Below, one piece after another: positions 54,994-64,000 of a stretch of DNA of 64,000 nt. The notes under the pieces are model-generated. The model saw nothing but the letters and a program-made list of their open reading frames with translations. It did no database searches and was not told where the DNA came from. A program made the position numbers and the translations under genes. Source of the stretch: Vibrio sp. SNU_ST1 (GTDB lineage: Bacteria; Pseudomonadota; Gammaproteobacteria; Enterobacterales; Vibrionaceae); the NCBI RefSeq assembly GCF_030563405.1, contig NZ_CP130748.1, positions 2,480,001-2,544,000 on the forward strand, in the 5' to 3' direction. Position 1 is the stretch's first letter; the number at the start of each line of letters is the position of its first letter.

Positions 54994-56373
54994 TTACAAC
55001 TCATCAAAAGCATTAATTGCTTCCGATAATTTTTTCACGCCGTGGATCTGCATTCCTGGAATGCCACCTTTAGGCATGTTAGCCGCTGGTACAATGGCTC
55101 TCTTGAAGCCGTGTTTAAACGCCTCATTTAAGCGCTCTTGACCACTCGGTACAGGTCGAATCTCACCAGCAAGGCCTACTTCGCCAAAAACCACCACATC
55201 TTTTGGCAATGCGCGGTCTCTGAAACTCGAAAGTAATGCCATTACCAATGCAAGATCAGCACTGGTTTCGGTTACTTTAACACCACCAACGACATTCACA
55301 AACACATCTTGGTCAGCCATTTGTAAGCCGCCGTGTTTATGCAGCACGGCTAGTAACAATGACAGTCGATTTTGTTCGAGACCAACAGCGACACGACGCG
55401 GGTTAGCCAGCTGGGAATAATCCACCAGCGCTTGAATTTCAACAAGCAACGGACGAGTACCTTCCCACACAACCATCACCGAACTGCCCGAAGTTTCTTC
55501 TTCACCACGAGACAAGAAGATCGCCGATGGGTTGCTGACTTCTTTTAGTCCTTGGCCTGTCATGGCAAACACGCCAAGCTCATTGACCGCACCAAAACGG
55601 TTTTTGTGGCTGCGCAGTGTTCTAAAGCGGCTATCGGTTCCGCCATCCAATAGAACAGAACAGTCAATAATGTGCTCAAGTACTTTTGGCCCGGCTAAGG
55701 TACCGTCTTTAGTTACGTGTCCAACTAAGAACACTGCAACGTTATTCTGTTTTGCATAGCGCGTTAATGCGGTTGCCGATTCACGAACCTGAGCAACACT
55801 GCCCGGTGAAGATTGAACATCAGCAACGTGCATAACTTGGATGGAGTCGATAACCATGATCTTTGGCTGCTCTCTTTCGGCAACCTGACAGATCTTATCT
55901 ACGTTGGTTTCAGAGAGCATTTTGAGATGCTCTTTCGGTAACCCTAATCGAGAAGCTCGCATCGCAACTTGTTGAAGAGATTCTTCGCCAGTGACATAAA
56001 GTGTCGGTAACTGGGAAGAAAGCTGACACATAGTCTGTAATAACAGCGTTGACTTACCAGCACCAGGGTTACCACCAATAAGAATCGCAGCGCCAGGTAC
56101 AACACCGCCACCAAGTACACGATCAAGCTCTTTGAAGCCACTACTAAAGCGCGGGACCTCTTGCAAGTCGATTTCCGATAGCGTTTGAACCGAAGATTCA
56201 GTTGCACCACCAGCGTAACCACTTAGTCGTTCATTACGCGCGACCTGAGGTGAAGCGGCTAACCTAACTTCTGTAATCGTGTTCCAAGCACCACATGCAT
56301 TGCACTGCCCTTGCCAACGTGGAAAGTCAGCACCACAGTCATTACACACATAAGCTCGCTTTGCCTTAGCCAT
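54994..56373 (-). CDS. radA: RadA, DNA repair ATPase/branch-migration protein
   Basis: 459 aa. N-terminal C4 zinc finger (CNDCGADFPRWQGQCNACGAW, cysteines at positions about 10, 13, 27, 30). RecA-like core with Walker A GGNPGAGKS (about 99-107) and the RadA-specific KNRFGAVNELGVF. C-terminal Lon-protease-like domain (about 340-459). It promotes branch migration during recombination. It is divergent from the PilZ gene. Confidence 0.96.
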   Translation of the reverse strand: MAKAKRAYVCNDCGADFPRWQGQCNACGAWNTITEVRLAASPQVARNERLSGYAGGATESSVQTLSEIDLQEVPRFSSGFKELDRVLGGGVVPGAAILIGGNPGAGKSTLLLQTMCQLSSQLPTLYVTGEESLQQVAMRASRLGLPKEHLKMLSETNVDKICQVAEREQPKIMVIDSIQVMHVADVQSSPGSVAQVRESATALTRYAKQNNVAVFLVGHVTKDGTLAGPKVLEHIIDCSVLLDGGTDSRFRTLRSHKNRFGAVNELGVFAMTGQGLKEVSNPSAIFLSRGEEETSGSSVMVVWEGTRPLLVEIQALVDYSQLANPRRVAVGLEQNRLSLLLAVLHKHGGLQMADQDVFVNVVGGVKVTETSADLALVMALLSSFRDRALPKDVVVFGEVGLAGEIRPVPSGQERLNEAFKHGFKRAIVPAANMPKGGIPGMQIHGVKKLSEAINAFDEL

Positions 56374-56534
56374 AAAACCTCAATAATTTGCTTGGTAACG
56401 GGTAAATGTTGCTATTTTGTGACCCCGTTGACCGTACAGGTGAAAATAAAAGTTGCAGTAGGGCCACGAATACCTAAAGATCAAATACAACTCGTCGATA
56501 ACAATAACGCACCATCCATTCTAACAAGAAAAGT

Positions 56535-58883
56535 ATGCAGCAATCTGAAATTCTATCTGTAGCAGAACGACTTATTCCGGCCTACCATGCCGAAGATTTC
56601 GAATTCCTTCTTTCTCAAATGACAGAAGGCGAATCTCCGTCTCTAAAACTGCTCGTTAAAATGGAACTGAATCGTATCATGGCTCCGTGCACAAAGAGCA
56701 TTGATTTACGCGGGCGTATTGATAATGAATGTCATCAATTCACGCTAGACGAGCGTAAACATTGGCTTGATGACATAGCTTTGAACGCGTATCAACGTGG
56801 TACTAAAAAATTTAAAGGTTATACCGAGGGCGTGTGGGAGTTAGTAATGACACCTCGCATTCAACCTCTTCGTAATATTGTTAAGACATCCTCTCAAGAT
56901 GACCACGATATCACTAACGCTGATAGCCCCTATGAAGCAGAAGCCATTAACCTCGGTTACGATTTAAAACGTAAAGAAAATAGGCTCAAAATTAGCTCAC
57001 AGGTTGAAATCACCACACCTAAAGGACAAAGCCTATATGGTGTGACGGTTGATATTTCTCCGTCAGGTGCAAAGTTCAAGGTACCAAGAGCGTTTAAATA
57101 CAACCTAGGGGAAATCATCAGTGTTAAATTCACTGAGCTTGTTGAGAAGTCACTAGAACCCGATGTTAATGAGGCGGTTAAATTTCGTATTCTGGGTATT
57201 GATGAATCCTACGAGAACAATGCAGTCAAATTTTTAAGATGCATGAGAATCAGCGATACAACGAGTGTGGCTCGTTTACTCGATGAATCTCTAAATAGTG
57301 TCAGCAAGAAAACCAGCCATGAGAATCAAGATAGGCTCATTCGAACGCGAACTCGCGGTATTGAACACACCTATCTAAAGTACACCTGTAATCTCCCTCT
57401 ATTCTTCAGTGGTAGTGAGTTGAAGCTCGCCCTACTTACGGATAACAATCATCCCCAATGGCAATACTGGCATGATGAGCGTAACCAACAGGCTCTGGGC
57501 ACTTTGTTCAACGAACAACGTATGAACTTACTCGCTAAGCCTGGAGTGAAGGGAACCAGTAACGTTATCTACTCTTTTACCCATGAACATAAAAATAAGA
57601 CCTTGTTCTACTCGATGATGCTGCCTGAAGCTTCTCGTGAAGAGAGGCAACTGTTCTGGCACATCGGCGGTAAACGTAAAAGTTGGAAGGCGTTCAAATT
57701 CTCGGTTTTCGAATTATCCGACTCTGAGCGACAAGCCTTAGCTGAGCATTCAGATACGCTTGCTCAAAGCTCAGCGCAACTGACTCATTGCGGTATCTTG
57801 CAAGAGATCGGTGATCACGAAAGTGCAGCCGATTATCTATTAAGTGAAAAACCACGCATTCCAAGCAGTGACCTTAATCGCTTTCGTCATCCGCGAACGG
57901 TGGTGGGGAACATTCAAAGTATCTACTTTGATTCCCAAAGTCGTCGTAAAGAACCGAGATATAGCTTTAAATCGCCAATTCAACTCACATCACAAGATAG
58001 CCCAACAATAAACGGACACACTGTAGACATATCAAAACGTGGCCTAAGCATTACCCTTGAACACCCAATGGTACTCAAAATTGATGATCCGGTTGTGGTG
58101 AACTTCAATGAACTGCAACTCTATGATAAAAACTTGCCATTAAGCACAGTGCCTTACCATGTAATTCGTGTAAGCCCGAACGGTTGCAACGTTCAATTGG
58201 TTATAACCGAGAATGCAAAAACAATGCGTACCATCGCCTTCCTCAATGGGCTTATCGATCAGAACCAAAGTAAGCTAAATAAGAAGCAAGAAATACTGCC
58301 CACCGATTCACTGCTTAAATCTCTGCACACTGTTTTGCTTAACAAAATGGTCAGTAATCCAATCTTCATTGATAAGCCGGGCTCAACGTTGCGTTGTAAG
58401 CTCATTGGTGTGAACTTCCCGCTGAACAAGCACCTAGCGTTACTCGCTAAACTTGGGCACAACCAAAAGTTCTCACTCGAACCTATTTTTAAAGGTCACT
58501 CTAATTCACTATTAGCTGAGCCACTGAAAAGAATTGAAGGTGCAGAGCCAAAACATCATGACGTATACATTGCAGCGATAAAGTTTGGTAACAAGATTCA
58601 ATCTGTGCATACTAAGTTGGTTAAAGACTTTGCATCTACGAAAGAACGTATTTCGTTCATCAAGAACGCGCAAGACCTGGGTGATGTGTATGTACTTCGA
58701 GTCACTACCGCACCTATCTTTAATCCATTAACCAGCTTGTTCCAATCAGACTTAGCCGAGCTTTCGCGCATCAGTATGCACCAAGCGAAGAAGTTAGAGA
58801 GTGAGGTCACCGCTTTTATTGGTTATGGTGAGATAGAAGACATTACCGATGAAGTATTGATTCGATTGGAACTCTCGCACTAA
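56535..58883 (+). CDS. Large protein with two PilZ c-di-GMP-binding domains
   Basis: 782 aa. Two PilZ motifs: Arg146-Arg150 (RKENR) with D173-S-G (DISPSG), and Arg471-Arg475 (RKEPR) with D498-S-G (DISKRG). Both have the R-x3-R and D/N-x-S-x2-G residues needed to bind c-di-GMP. The regions around them (1-130, 250-450 and 560-782) have no domain I recognise. By position beside radA and serB it is the likely counterpart of V. cholerae PlzC (from memory). Cytoplasmic, no membrane segments. c-di-GMP control of motility or biofilm is the expected role. Confidence 0.9.
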   Translation: MQQSEILSVAERLIPAYHAEDFEFLLSQMTEGESPSLKLLVKMELNRIMAPCTKSIDLRGRIDNECHQFTLDERKHWLDDIALNAYQRGTKKFKGYTEGVWELVMTPRIQPLRNIVKTSSQDDHDITNADSPYEAEAINLGYDLKRKENRLKISSQVEITTPKGQSLYGVTVDISPSGAKFKVPRAFKYNLGEIISVKFTELVEKSLEPDVNEAVKFRILGIDESYENNAVKFLRCMRISDTTSVARLLDESLNSVSKKTSHENQDRLIRTRTRGIEHTYLKYTCNLPLFFSGSELKLALLTDNNHPQWQYWHDERNQQALGTLFNEQRMNLLAKPGVKGTSNVIYSFTHEHKNKTLFYSMMLPEASREERQLFWHIGGKRKSWKAFKFSVFELSDSERQALAEHSDTLAQSSAQLTHCGILQEIGDHESAADYLLSEKPRIPSSDLNRFRHPRTVVGNIQSIYFDSQSRRKEPRYSFKSPIQLTSQDSPTINGHTVDISKRGLSITLEHPMVLKIDDPVVVNFNELQLYDKNLPLSTVPYHVIRVSPNGCNVQLVITENAKTMRTIAFLNGLIDQNQSKLNKKQEILPTDSLLKSLHTVLLNKMVSNPIFIDKPGSTLRCKLIGVNFPLNKHLALLAKLGHNQKFSLEPIFKGHSNSLLAEPLKRIEGAEPKHHDVYIAAIKFGNKIQSVHTKLVKDFASTKERISFIKNAQDLGDVYVLRVTTAPIFNPLTSLFQSDLAELSRISMHQAKKLESEVTAFIGYGEIEDITDEVLIRLELSH

Positions 58884-58932
58884 ATAACCAGATCAACTTA
58901 TCGGTTTGTAGATTTATCGGATTTAAAAATAG

Positions 58933-58961
58933 AAAAAGCAGGCTCATCACCTGCTTTTTTT
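58933..58961 (+). terminator. Terminator of the PilZ gene
   Basis: AAAAAGCAGG / CCTGCTTTTTTT, 49 nt after the stop codon. Confidence 0.9.
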
Positions 58962-58970
58962 GTCTCTCCG

Positions 58971-59145
58971 TTATACCAATCACAGTAAGTGCTCATAAAT
59001 AGCGTAGGAAAAAGGCTTGAGAACAAGGCAGCTCTTGTCGATAAGAAGTTTCGATAAGTAGTTATTCTACATTCAAAATTTCTAACGCAGTTATTGAGCG
59101 TTTTAACCAGCTAGGATGACCAGTTATTTACTACGATTGGTATTA
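58971..59145. repeat. Dispersed ~170 bp repeat with inverted ends (copy 2)
   Basis: Same ends (TTATACCAATCACAGTAAG at the left, CTACGATTGGTATTA at the right) and interior as the copy at 9271-9438, in the same orientation. A short extra segment (CTCTTGTCGATAAGAAGTT region) makes it slightly longer. It lies just beyond the PilZ terminator and before the serB stop. Confidence 0.85.
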
Positions 59146-59183
59146 CATTACGCTAAATCACTAATAGCACTTAGATAGGAAAC

Positions 59184-60164
59184 CTAAGGTTTAGCTTGCC
59201 AGCTGATTTTTTGCTGCTTAGCTAATACACCTGACAAGATACAAAGCACCCCACCTAAGCCAGCATAACGTACAGCAGTTTGAGCTTGTTGTTCAACTTT
59301 CGGTTTTGCATGGTAAGCAATCCCTAAACCGGCAGACCCCATCATAACTAAGTCATTGGCACCATCACCCACGGCAACGGTGTTATGCAGTTCCAGTTCA
59401 TACTCTTCAGCAAGTTCTACCAAGATATCCGCTTTGCTCTGTGCGGAAACAACATCGCCTAATACTTCACCTGTCAGTTTTCCGTTAACGATTTCGAGAA
59501 TATTTGCCTGTGCATGGTCAAGTTCAAGCGTATCTTTTAAGTAATCAGAGAAGTATGTGAAGCCACCAGAAGCAATCGCCGTTTTCCAACCAAGCTTATT
59601 CAGAGTATTCACCAGCTCAACCAAGTCTGGCATGAATGGCAGTGACTGACGAACCTGTTCTAAGATAGCTTCATCAGCACCTTTAAGTGCCCCAACGCGT
59701 TGACGCAGGCTCTGTTCAAAGTCGATCTCGCCTTGCATCGCACGCTCTGTGATTTCAGAAACTAACTCTCCTACTCCTGCGAGCTTTGCTATCTCATCAA
59801 TGCATTCAATTTGAATTGCTGTGGAGTCCATATCCATCACGATCAAACCTGGCTTAGATAAGTCTGGGACCTCGCTAAGGCAAGCATAATCAAGCTTCAG
59901 TGCTTGTAAAATTTCTTCGTGTGCAGGGGTTAAGTTCCCTGACATCAGTGCCACTTCATAATGTCCCACCTTCCACGTATCGAGGATGGTGTTGTAGGTA
60001 CCAGTGAAAAAGTCGATGTCATCGAATGATTGTGGAGATAGGTACTCACCGAACACAATCCAATTGGCTTTAGATTTAGCGAGTTGAGAAGCGAAACGTG
60101 TCTCGGGGAGTCGGGTTAATAATGTCGTATGCCTTTTAATCGGCAGATATTTCTGAGCGTCCAT
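59184..60164 (-). CDS. serB: SerB, phosphoserine phosphatase
   Basis: It makes serine from phosphoserine, the last step of serine synthesis. 326 aa; the N-terminal region about 1-105 is not catalytic. The HAD phosphatase domain has the nucleophile DMDSTAIQIE (Asp111, Asp113), the SGGFTYF loop and the metal motif VAVGDGANDLVMM. It is divergent from ytjB, as in E. coli. Confidence 0.96.
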   Translation of the reverse strand: MDAQKYLPIKRHTTLLTRLPETRFASQLAKSKANWIVFGEYLSPQSFDDIDFFTGTYNTILDTWKVGHYEVALMSGNLTPAHEEILQALKLDYACLSEVPDLSKPGLIVMDMDSTAIQIECIDEIAKLAGVGELVSEITERAMQGEIDFEQSLRQRVGALKGADEAILEQVRQSLPFMPDLVELVNTLNKLGWKTAIASGGFTYFSDYLKDTLELDHAQANILEIVNGKLTGEVLGDVVSAQSKADILVELAEEYELELHNTVAVGDGANDLVMMGSAGLGIAYHAKPKVEQQAQTAVRYAGLGGVLCILSGVLAKQQKISWQAKP

Positions 60165-60273
60165 GTGTATGATTCCTAATTAACTATGCTAAACGTTAAC
60201 CTATTGCAATTTGAAAACGCAAGTCTCAATATGTCTTAATCATAACATTTGTTTATTTCAGGCTTCGTGAAAC

Positions 60274-60885
60274 ATGAATGAATCATTGTTCTCAATACGT
60301 AACGCTTTACGAGTACTAGCCCTAATTCTGTTGGCTGCTATGTTCGTGGTAACAATTAAAAACACAGTAGTGATCAGTAAAGGTAATGAGAAGATCCAAG
60401 CAAAACAGTTGGAAACGCTGACCAAACTACTGATCTCACAGGCATCACTTTCAGCCAGTAAGATGATCATTCAGCAAGACCAAGAGCGCCTGCTAGAGCT
60501 CACTAACCAACTGTCTCAGGATCGATTGGTATTTGATACCACCATCTACGATGCAGAAGGGATCCGACTGGCCTCGAGTGAAAAAGCACTCTCGGTACGC
60601 GAGGTTCTTGGCTTAGACACACCTCTTTCAACGGCAAGTATCGGCAGGCAGCAACTCGTTGAACCTATTTACTCTCCAGAGAGTACGATCATTGGCTTTA
60701 TCCGCGTGACTTTTGAGACAGGCAAAATGACAGCTATTTCTGATCATCACTACCGTAAGAGCGATCGCTACATGATCGGTATGGTCTTAATGGGGTTTGT
60801 CAGTGGCGTGTTGTTCATCATGCTTATTCGTAAAAGAAAGGCTAAGTCCGGAGAGAACTGGCTGCTTAAAAATGTAAGCTCTTAA
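60274..60885 (+). CDS. ytjB: YtjB/Smp-type membrane protein
   Basis: 203 aa. One N-terminal membrane segment (about residues 14-32), a periplasmic domain (about 35-165), and a second segment (about 170-190) near a basic C-terminus (MLIRKRKAKSGE). This matches the YtjB/Smp/AhpA family, encoded beside serB in gammaproteobacteria and of poorly known function. The gene is divergent from serB and convergent with deoD. Confidence 0.88.
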   Translation: MNESLFSIRNALRVLALILLAAMFVVTIKNTVVISKGNEKIQAKQLETLTKLLISQASLSASKMIIQQDQERLLELTNQLSQDRLVFDTTIYDAEGIRLASSEKALSVREVLGLDTPLSTASIGRQQLVEPIYSPESTIIGFIRVTFETGKMTAISDHHYRKSDRYMIGMVLMGFVSGVLFIMLIRKRKAKSGENWLLKNVSS

Positions 60886-60908
60886 CGGCTTACTTTAAGA
60901 CATCCAAG

Positions 60909-60945
60909 AAAAAGCCCCGAAGCTCAGGCAGCTAAGGGGCTTTTT
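60909..60945. terminator. Shared terminator between ytjB and deoD
   Basis: AAAAAGCCCC / GGGGCTTTTT with a 17 nt loop, between convergent genes. Confidence 0.85.
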
Positions 60946-60980
60946 GTTATCTGTTAGCTTATCAAGCTATAGAAAAATAA

Positions 60981-61700
60981 TTAGTCTTGGTCACCAAGGA
61001 GCACAGAGTCTAGTGCGATAACCATCATGTCGTTGAAAGTCGTTTGACGTTCATCTGATGTTGTTTGCTCACCAGTTTTGATGTGATCAGAAACAGTACA
61101 AATAGTCAGAGCTTTTGCGCCGTATTCAGCACACACACCATAGATACCCGCCGCTTCCATCTCTACGCCGACAATGCCGTACTTGTCCATGACTTCGAAC
61201 ATTTCAGGATCTGGTGTGTAGAACAACTCAGCCGAGAATAGGTTGCCAACCTTTACGTCTACACCACGCGCTTTTGCTGCATCTTCAGCAGCACGCACCA
61301 TTTTGTAATCCGCAATAGCCGCGAAGTCATGCCCTTTAAAGCGAATACGATTCACTTTTGAGTCGGTACACGCCCCCATGCCGATAACCACATCGCGCAC
61401 TTTGATATCTTCGCTTACTGCACCACAACTGCCGACACGAATGATCTTTTTCACACCAAAGTCTTTGATCAGTTCCGTCGCGTAAATAGAACAAGATGGG
61501 ATGCCCATACCATGTCCCATTACTGACACCTTACGACCTTTGTAAGTCCCCGTGTAACCAAACATGTTACGAACATCACACACCTGAACCACCTCTTCTA
61601 AGAAGGTTTCAGCAATGTATTTAGCACGTAGCGGATCGCCTGGCATTAGAACAACGTCAGCGAAATCACCCATTTCAGCATTAATATGTGGAGTAGCCAT
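60981..61700 (-). CDS. deoD: DeoD, purine-nucleoside phosphorylase
   Basis: It releases purine bases and (deoxy)ribose 1-phosphate from nucleosides. 239 aa from the ATG at 61700 ([17 protein letters not shown]), preceded by AAGGAT; the frame is open to 61721 without support. Family features: [44 protein letters not shown], and SDHIKTGE near the C-terminus. A hexameric class I PNP. Last of the deoA-deoB-deoD series. Confidence 0.97.
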   Translation of the reverse strand: MATPHINAEMGDFADVVLMPGDPLRAKYIAETFLEEVVQVCDVRNMFGYTGTYKGRKVSVMGHGMGIPSCSIYATELIKDFGVKKIIRVGSCGAVSEDIKVRDVVIGMGACTDSKVNRIRFKGHDFAAIADYKMVRAAEDAAKARGVDVKVGNLFSAELFYTPDPEMFEVMDKYGIVGVEMEAAGIYGVCAEYGAKALTICTVSDHIKTGEQTTSDERQTTFNDMMVIALDSVLLGDQD

Positions 61701-61725
61701 TGAAAATATCCTTAATCTCAAAACA

Positions 61726-61758
61726 AAAAAGAAGAGAGAGGTTTCCCTCTCTCTAGCT
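61726..61758 (-). terminator. Hairpin with T run between deoB and deoD
   Basis: On the minus strand, GAGAGAGGG AAA CCTCTCTC followed by TTCTTTTTTG. It looks like an intrinsic terminator inside the deo gene series, so deoD may be expressed by read-through or from its own promoter. Confidence 0.7.
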
Positions 61759-61763
61759 AACTA

Positions 61764-62984
61764 TTATAAAAAGCTTGTACCGTAACCCATTGGCGATGTA
61801 CCAAAGTATGACGCTAAGCTTTGACCGATATCAGCGAAGGTATCACGACGGCCTAGAGAGCCAGCAGGAACCTTGTTACCGTAAACAATCACTGGGATAT
61901 GTTCACGAGTATGGTCTGAACCCGGCCATGTTGGGTCACAACCGTGGTCTGCTGTTAGGATAAGCACGTCATCTTCTTTCATCATATCGATGATTTCATT
62001 GATACGGCCATCGAAGTACTCAAGCGCAGCTGCGTAACCTGCAACATCACGGCGGTGGCCGTAAGCTGAGTCGAAATCAACGAAGTTAGTGAACACGATA
62101 GTGTTATCGCCCGCTTCATTGATCGCTTCTTTGGTTGCTTCAAATAGCGCAGGAATACCTGTTGCTTTGGTTTTCTGACTGATGCCACAACCTGCGTAAA
62201 TATCAGAGATCTTACCGATTGAGTGAACGTTACCGCCCTTCTCATCAACCAGCTTCTGGAGAATAGTCGCCGCTGGTGGCTCAACAGAAAGATCACGACG
62301 GTTACCTGTACGCTCAAACTGACCTTTACCAGCACCAATAAACGGACGAGCGATAACACGACCAATATTGTAGTCAGCTAGCTCTTCACGAGCGATCTGA
62401 CAAAGGTCTAATAGGTTTTGTAGGCCGAATGTCTCTTCATGACAAGCGATCTGGAAAACAGAGTCTGCAGAAGTGTAGAAGATTGGCAAGCCAGTCTTCA
62501 TGTGTTCTTCACCTAGGTTATCTAGGATTTCAGTGCCCGATGAGTGGCAGTTACCTAAGAAGTCAGATAGACCAGCACGCTCAAGAATGCGGTCAGTCAG
62601 TTCTTTTGGAAAGCTGTTCTGTTTGTCGGTGAAGTAGCCCCAGTCAAACAGTACCGGTACACCTGCGATTTCCCAGTGACCTGATGGCGTGTCTTTACCA
62701 GAAGACAGCTCAGCAGCGTGACCGTAAGCGCCAATGATCTCAGCGTCTGCATCCATACCAGGAGCAAAGCGACCTGTAGACTCTTTGTGAGCCATAGCTA
62801 AACCTAGCTTAGACAGGTTTGGCAGCGTTAGTGGACCTTTACGATCCGCATTGTCTGCAAGGCCTTGATCACAATGGTCAGCAATGTGACCCATTGTGTC
62901 TGAACCTACATCACCGAATGTGTCCGCATCTGCTGTTTCGCCGATACCGAATGAATCTAAAACTAAAATAAATGCTCTTTTCAT
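61764..62984 (-). CDS. deoB: DeoB, phosphopentomutase
   Basis: It converts (deoxy)ribose 1-phosphate to the 5-phosphate. 406 aa from the ATG at 62984 ([16 protein letters not shown]), with GGTGA 6 nt upstream; the extension to 63038 is not conserved. Alkaline-phosphatase-superfamily metal site: [12 protein letters not shown], the HDD-like region [18 protein letters not shown], and [11 protein letters not shown]. It lies 76 nt after deoA. Confidence 0.97.
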   Translation of the reverse strand: MKRAFILVLDSFGIGETADADTFGDVGSDTMGHIADHCDQGLADNADRKGPLTLPNLSKLGLAMAHKESTGRFAPGMDADAEIIGAYGHAAELSSGKDTPSGHWEIAGVPVLFDWGYFTDKQNSFPKELTDRILERAGLSDFLGNCHSSGTEILDNLGEEHMKTGLPIFYTSADSVFQIACHEETFGLQNLLDLCQIAREELADYNIGRVIARPFIGAGKGQFERTGNRRDLSVEPPAATILQKLVDEKGGNVHSIGKISDIYAGCGISQKTKATGIPALFEATKEAINEAGDNTIVFTNFVDFDSAYGHRRDVAGYAAALEYFDGRINEIIDMMKEDDVLILTADHGCDPTWPGSDHTREHIPVIVYGNKVPAGSLGRRDTFADIGQSLASYFGTSPMGYGTSFL

Positions 62985-63060
62985 TTTCTTCACCAACTTA
63001 TTGCTCTTTGCACCAGAACTCTGTTTCTCGGTATACACGAGGTATACCGATATCTATTAT

Positions 63061-64000
63061 TTACACGTCTTCAGAACGAATCTGACGGTAAACATCTGGC
63101 GTTGCTGTATATTCTCCGCCCACAGTGATTGCATTTTGTAATGCTTTTGCAGCTTCTTGCCACTGTTGTTCATTGCGAGCATGAATCATTGCTAATGGCT
63201 TATCATCACTTGCTACTTCACCAAGGCGAATGAAGCTATCAAAACCGACTGCGTAATCAATGCTGTCTGTTGCTACGCGGCGACCACCGCCCATACCAAC
63301 TACAGCCATACCAATTGCACGCGTATCCATTGCTGATACTACACCGCTTTCTAGCGCGTACACTGGTTTAACAATTTCTGCTTTTTCTAGGTAGTTATCG
63401 TAGTTCGTTACGAAATCAGTTGGACCACCAAGGCCCGCTACCATTTTACCGAAGCACTCTGCTGCTTTACCGTTATCCAGTACTGCCATCAGTTTTTCAC
63501 GCGCTTCGTCTGAATCTTTTGCAAGGTTACCCAGAACCAGCATTTCAGCACACGATGCCATCGTAATTTCTAGCAAACGAGGGTTACGATATTCGCCGGT
63601 TAGAAATTGAACCGCTTCACGTACTTCTACTGCGTTACCCGCTGAAGAAGCCAGAACTTGGTTCATGTCCGTTAGGATTGCCGTAGTTTTAGTACCCGCG
63701 CCGTTTGCTACTGCAACGATAGATTTTGCTAACTCTTCAGACGCTTCGTAAGTCGGCATGAATGCGCCTGAACCTACTTTTACGTCCATCACTAAAGAAT
63801 CAAGACCAGCAGCCAATTTCTTAGACAGAATTGAAGCTGTGATCAACGAGATGTTGTCGACTGTTGCCGTGATATCACGAGTTGAGTAAACACGCTTATC
63901 AGCCGGTGCTAAATCGCCAGTTTGGCCGATGATCGCTACGCCAGCTTCTTTGGTTACAGCACCAAATACATCGTTGGTTGGGGTAATATTGTAACCAGGG
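63061..64000 (-). CDS. deoA: DeoA, thymidine phosphorylase (5' end outside the window)
   Basis: It splits thymidine and deoxyuridine to base and deoxyribose 1-phosphate. The frame runs off the right edge: 313 codons are visible here of about 440-445. [16 protein letters not shown] and RDITATVD precede the [16 protein letters not shown] core of the pyrimidine-nucleoside phosphorylase family. The first ATG inside the window (63846) is internal, not the start. It is upstream of deoB. Confidence 0.95.
   Translation of the reverse strand, partial: PGYNITPTNDVFGAVTKEAGVAIIGQTGDLAPADKRVYSTRDITATVDNISLITASILSKKLAAGLDSLVMDVKVGSGAFMPTYEASEELAKSIVAVANGAGTKTTAILTDMNQVLASSAGNAVEVREAVQFLTGEYRNPRLLEITMASCAEMLVLGNLAKDSDEAREKLMAVLDNGKAAECFGKMVAGLGGPTDFVTNYDNYLEKAEIVKPVYALESGVVSAMDTRAIGMAVVGMGGGRRVATDSIDYAVGFDSFIRLGEVASDDKPLAMIHARNEQQWQEAAKALQNAITVGGEYTATPDVYRQIRSEDV

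Overview
The window reads as chromosome 1 of a Vibrio, probably of the Splendidus clade. The basis is gene content and protein similarity that I recognise by eye: the Na+-driven motor pair pomA/pomB, a gcvA-GcvB pair, the nrdR-ribDE-ribB(X)-ribH-nusB-thiL-pgpA block, gpt/frsA/crl/proBA, DUF3332, DUF3622 and VF530 family genes, and a fusA2-radA-PilZ-serB-ytjB-deo block. No rRNA, tRNA, CRISPR array, prophage or insertion sequence was seen.

Layout. 1-400: the 5' end of gcvA and, divergently, the sRNA gene gcvB. 771-7632: thiI, pomAB, xseB-ispA-dxs. 7752-19363: lipid, thiamine and riboflavin synthesis, nrdR, proline synthesis, crl, frsA, gpt. 19448-28166: purine permease with a PurR-like box, a probable small-peptide/sRNA gene, pepD, small Vibrio families, nnrS and a gamma-glutamylcyclotransferase. 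28265-29428: a stand-alone ExoY/edema-factor-type nucleotidyl cyclase in AT-rich DNA. 29810-31986: a LysR regulator and a divergent CHR-family chromate transporter. 32077-48138: a tad (Flp pilus) locus on the minus strand, 18 genes in tight succession. It starts with two small Flp pilin genes and ends with a GT-C membrane glycosyltransferase, a GT2 and a methyltransferase. A divergent AraC-type regulator stands beside it. 49172-64000: acyl-CoA ligase, DUF1127/LysR pair, VF530, EF-G2, radA, a double-PilZ c-di-GMP protein, serB, ytjB and the deo genes; deoA is cut by the window end.

Most of the window is housekeeping sequence. The accessory interest lies at 28-49 kb. The ExoY-like cyclase keeps all the catalytic residues I can align. 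The tad locus carries an uncharacterised AAA+ ATPase and a possible pilin-modification tail. Further points are the degenerate GTP cyclohydrolase II half of the RibBA-like protein, a 28-codon gene with a strong ribosome binding site ahead of a strong terminator, two copies of a ~170 bp dispersed repeat with inverted ends, and two heptanucleotide tandem repeats.

All family calls are from motif recognition by reading; no database search was run. Terminators and promoters were found by eye.
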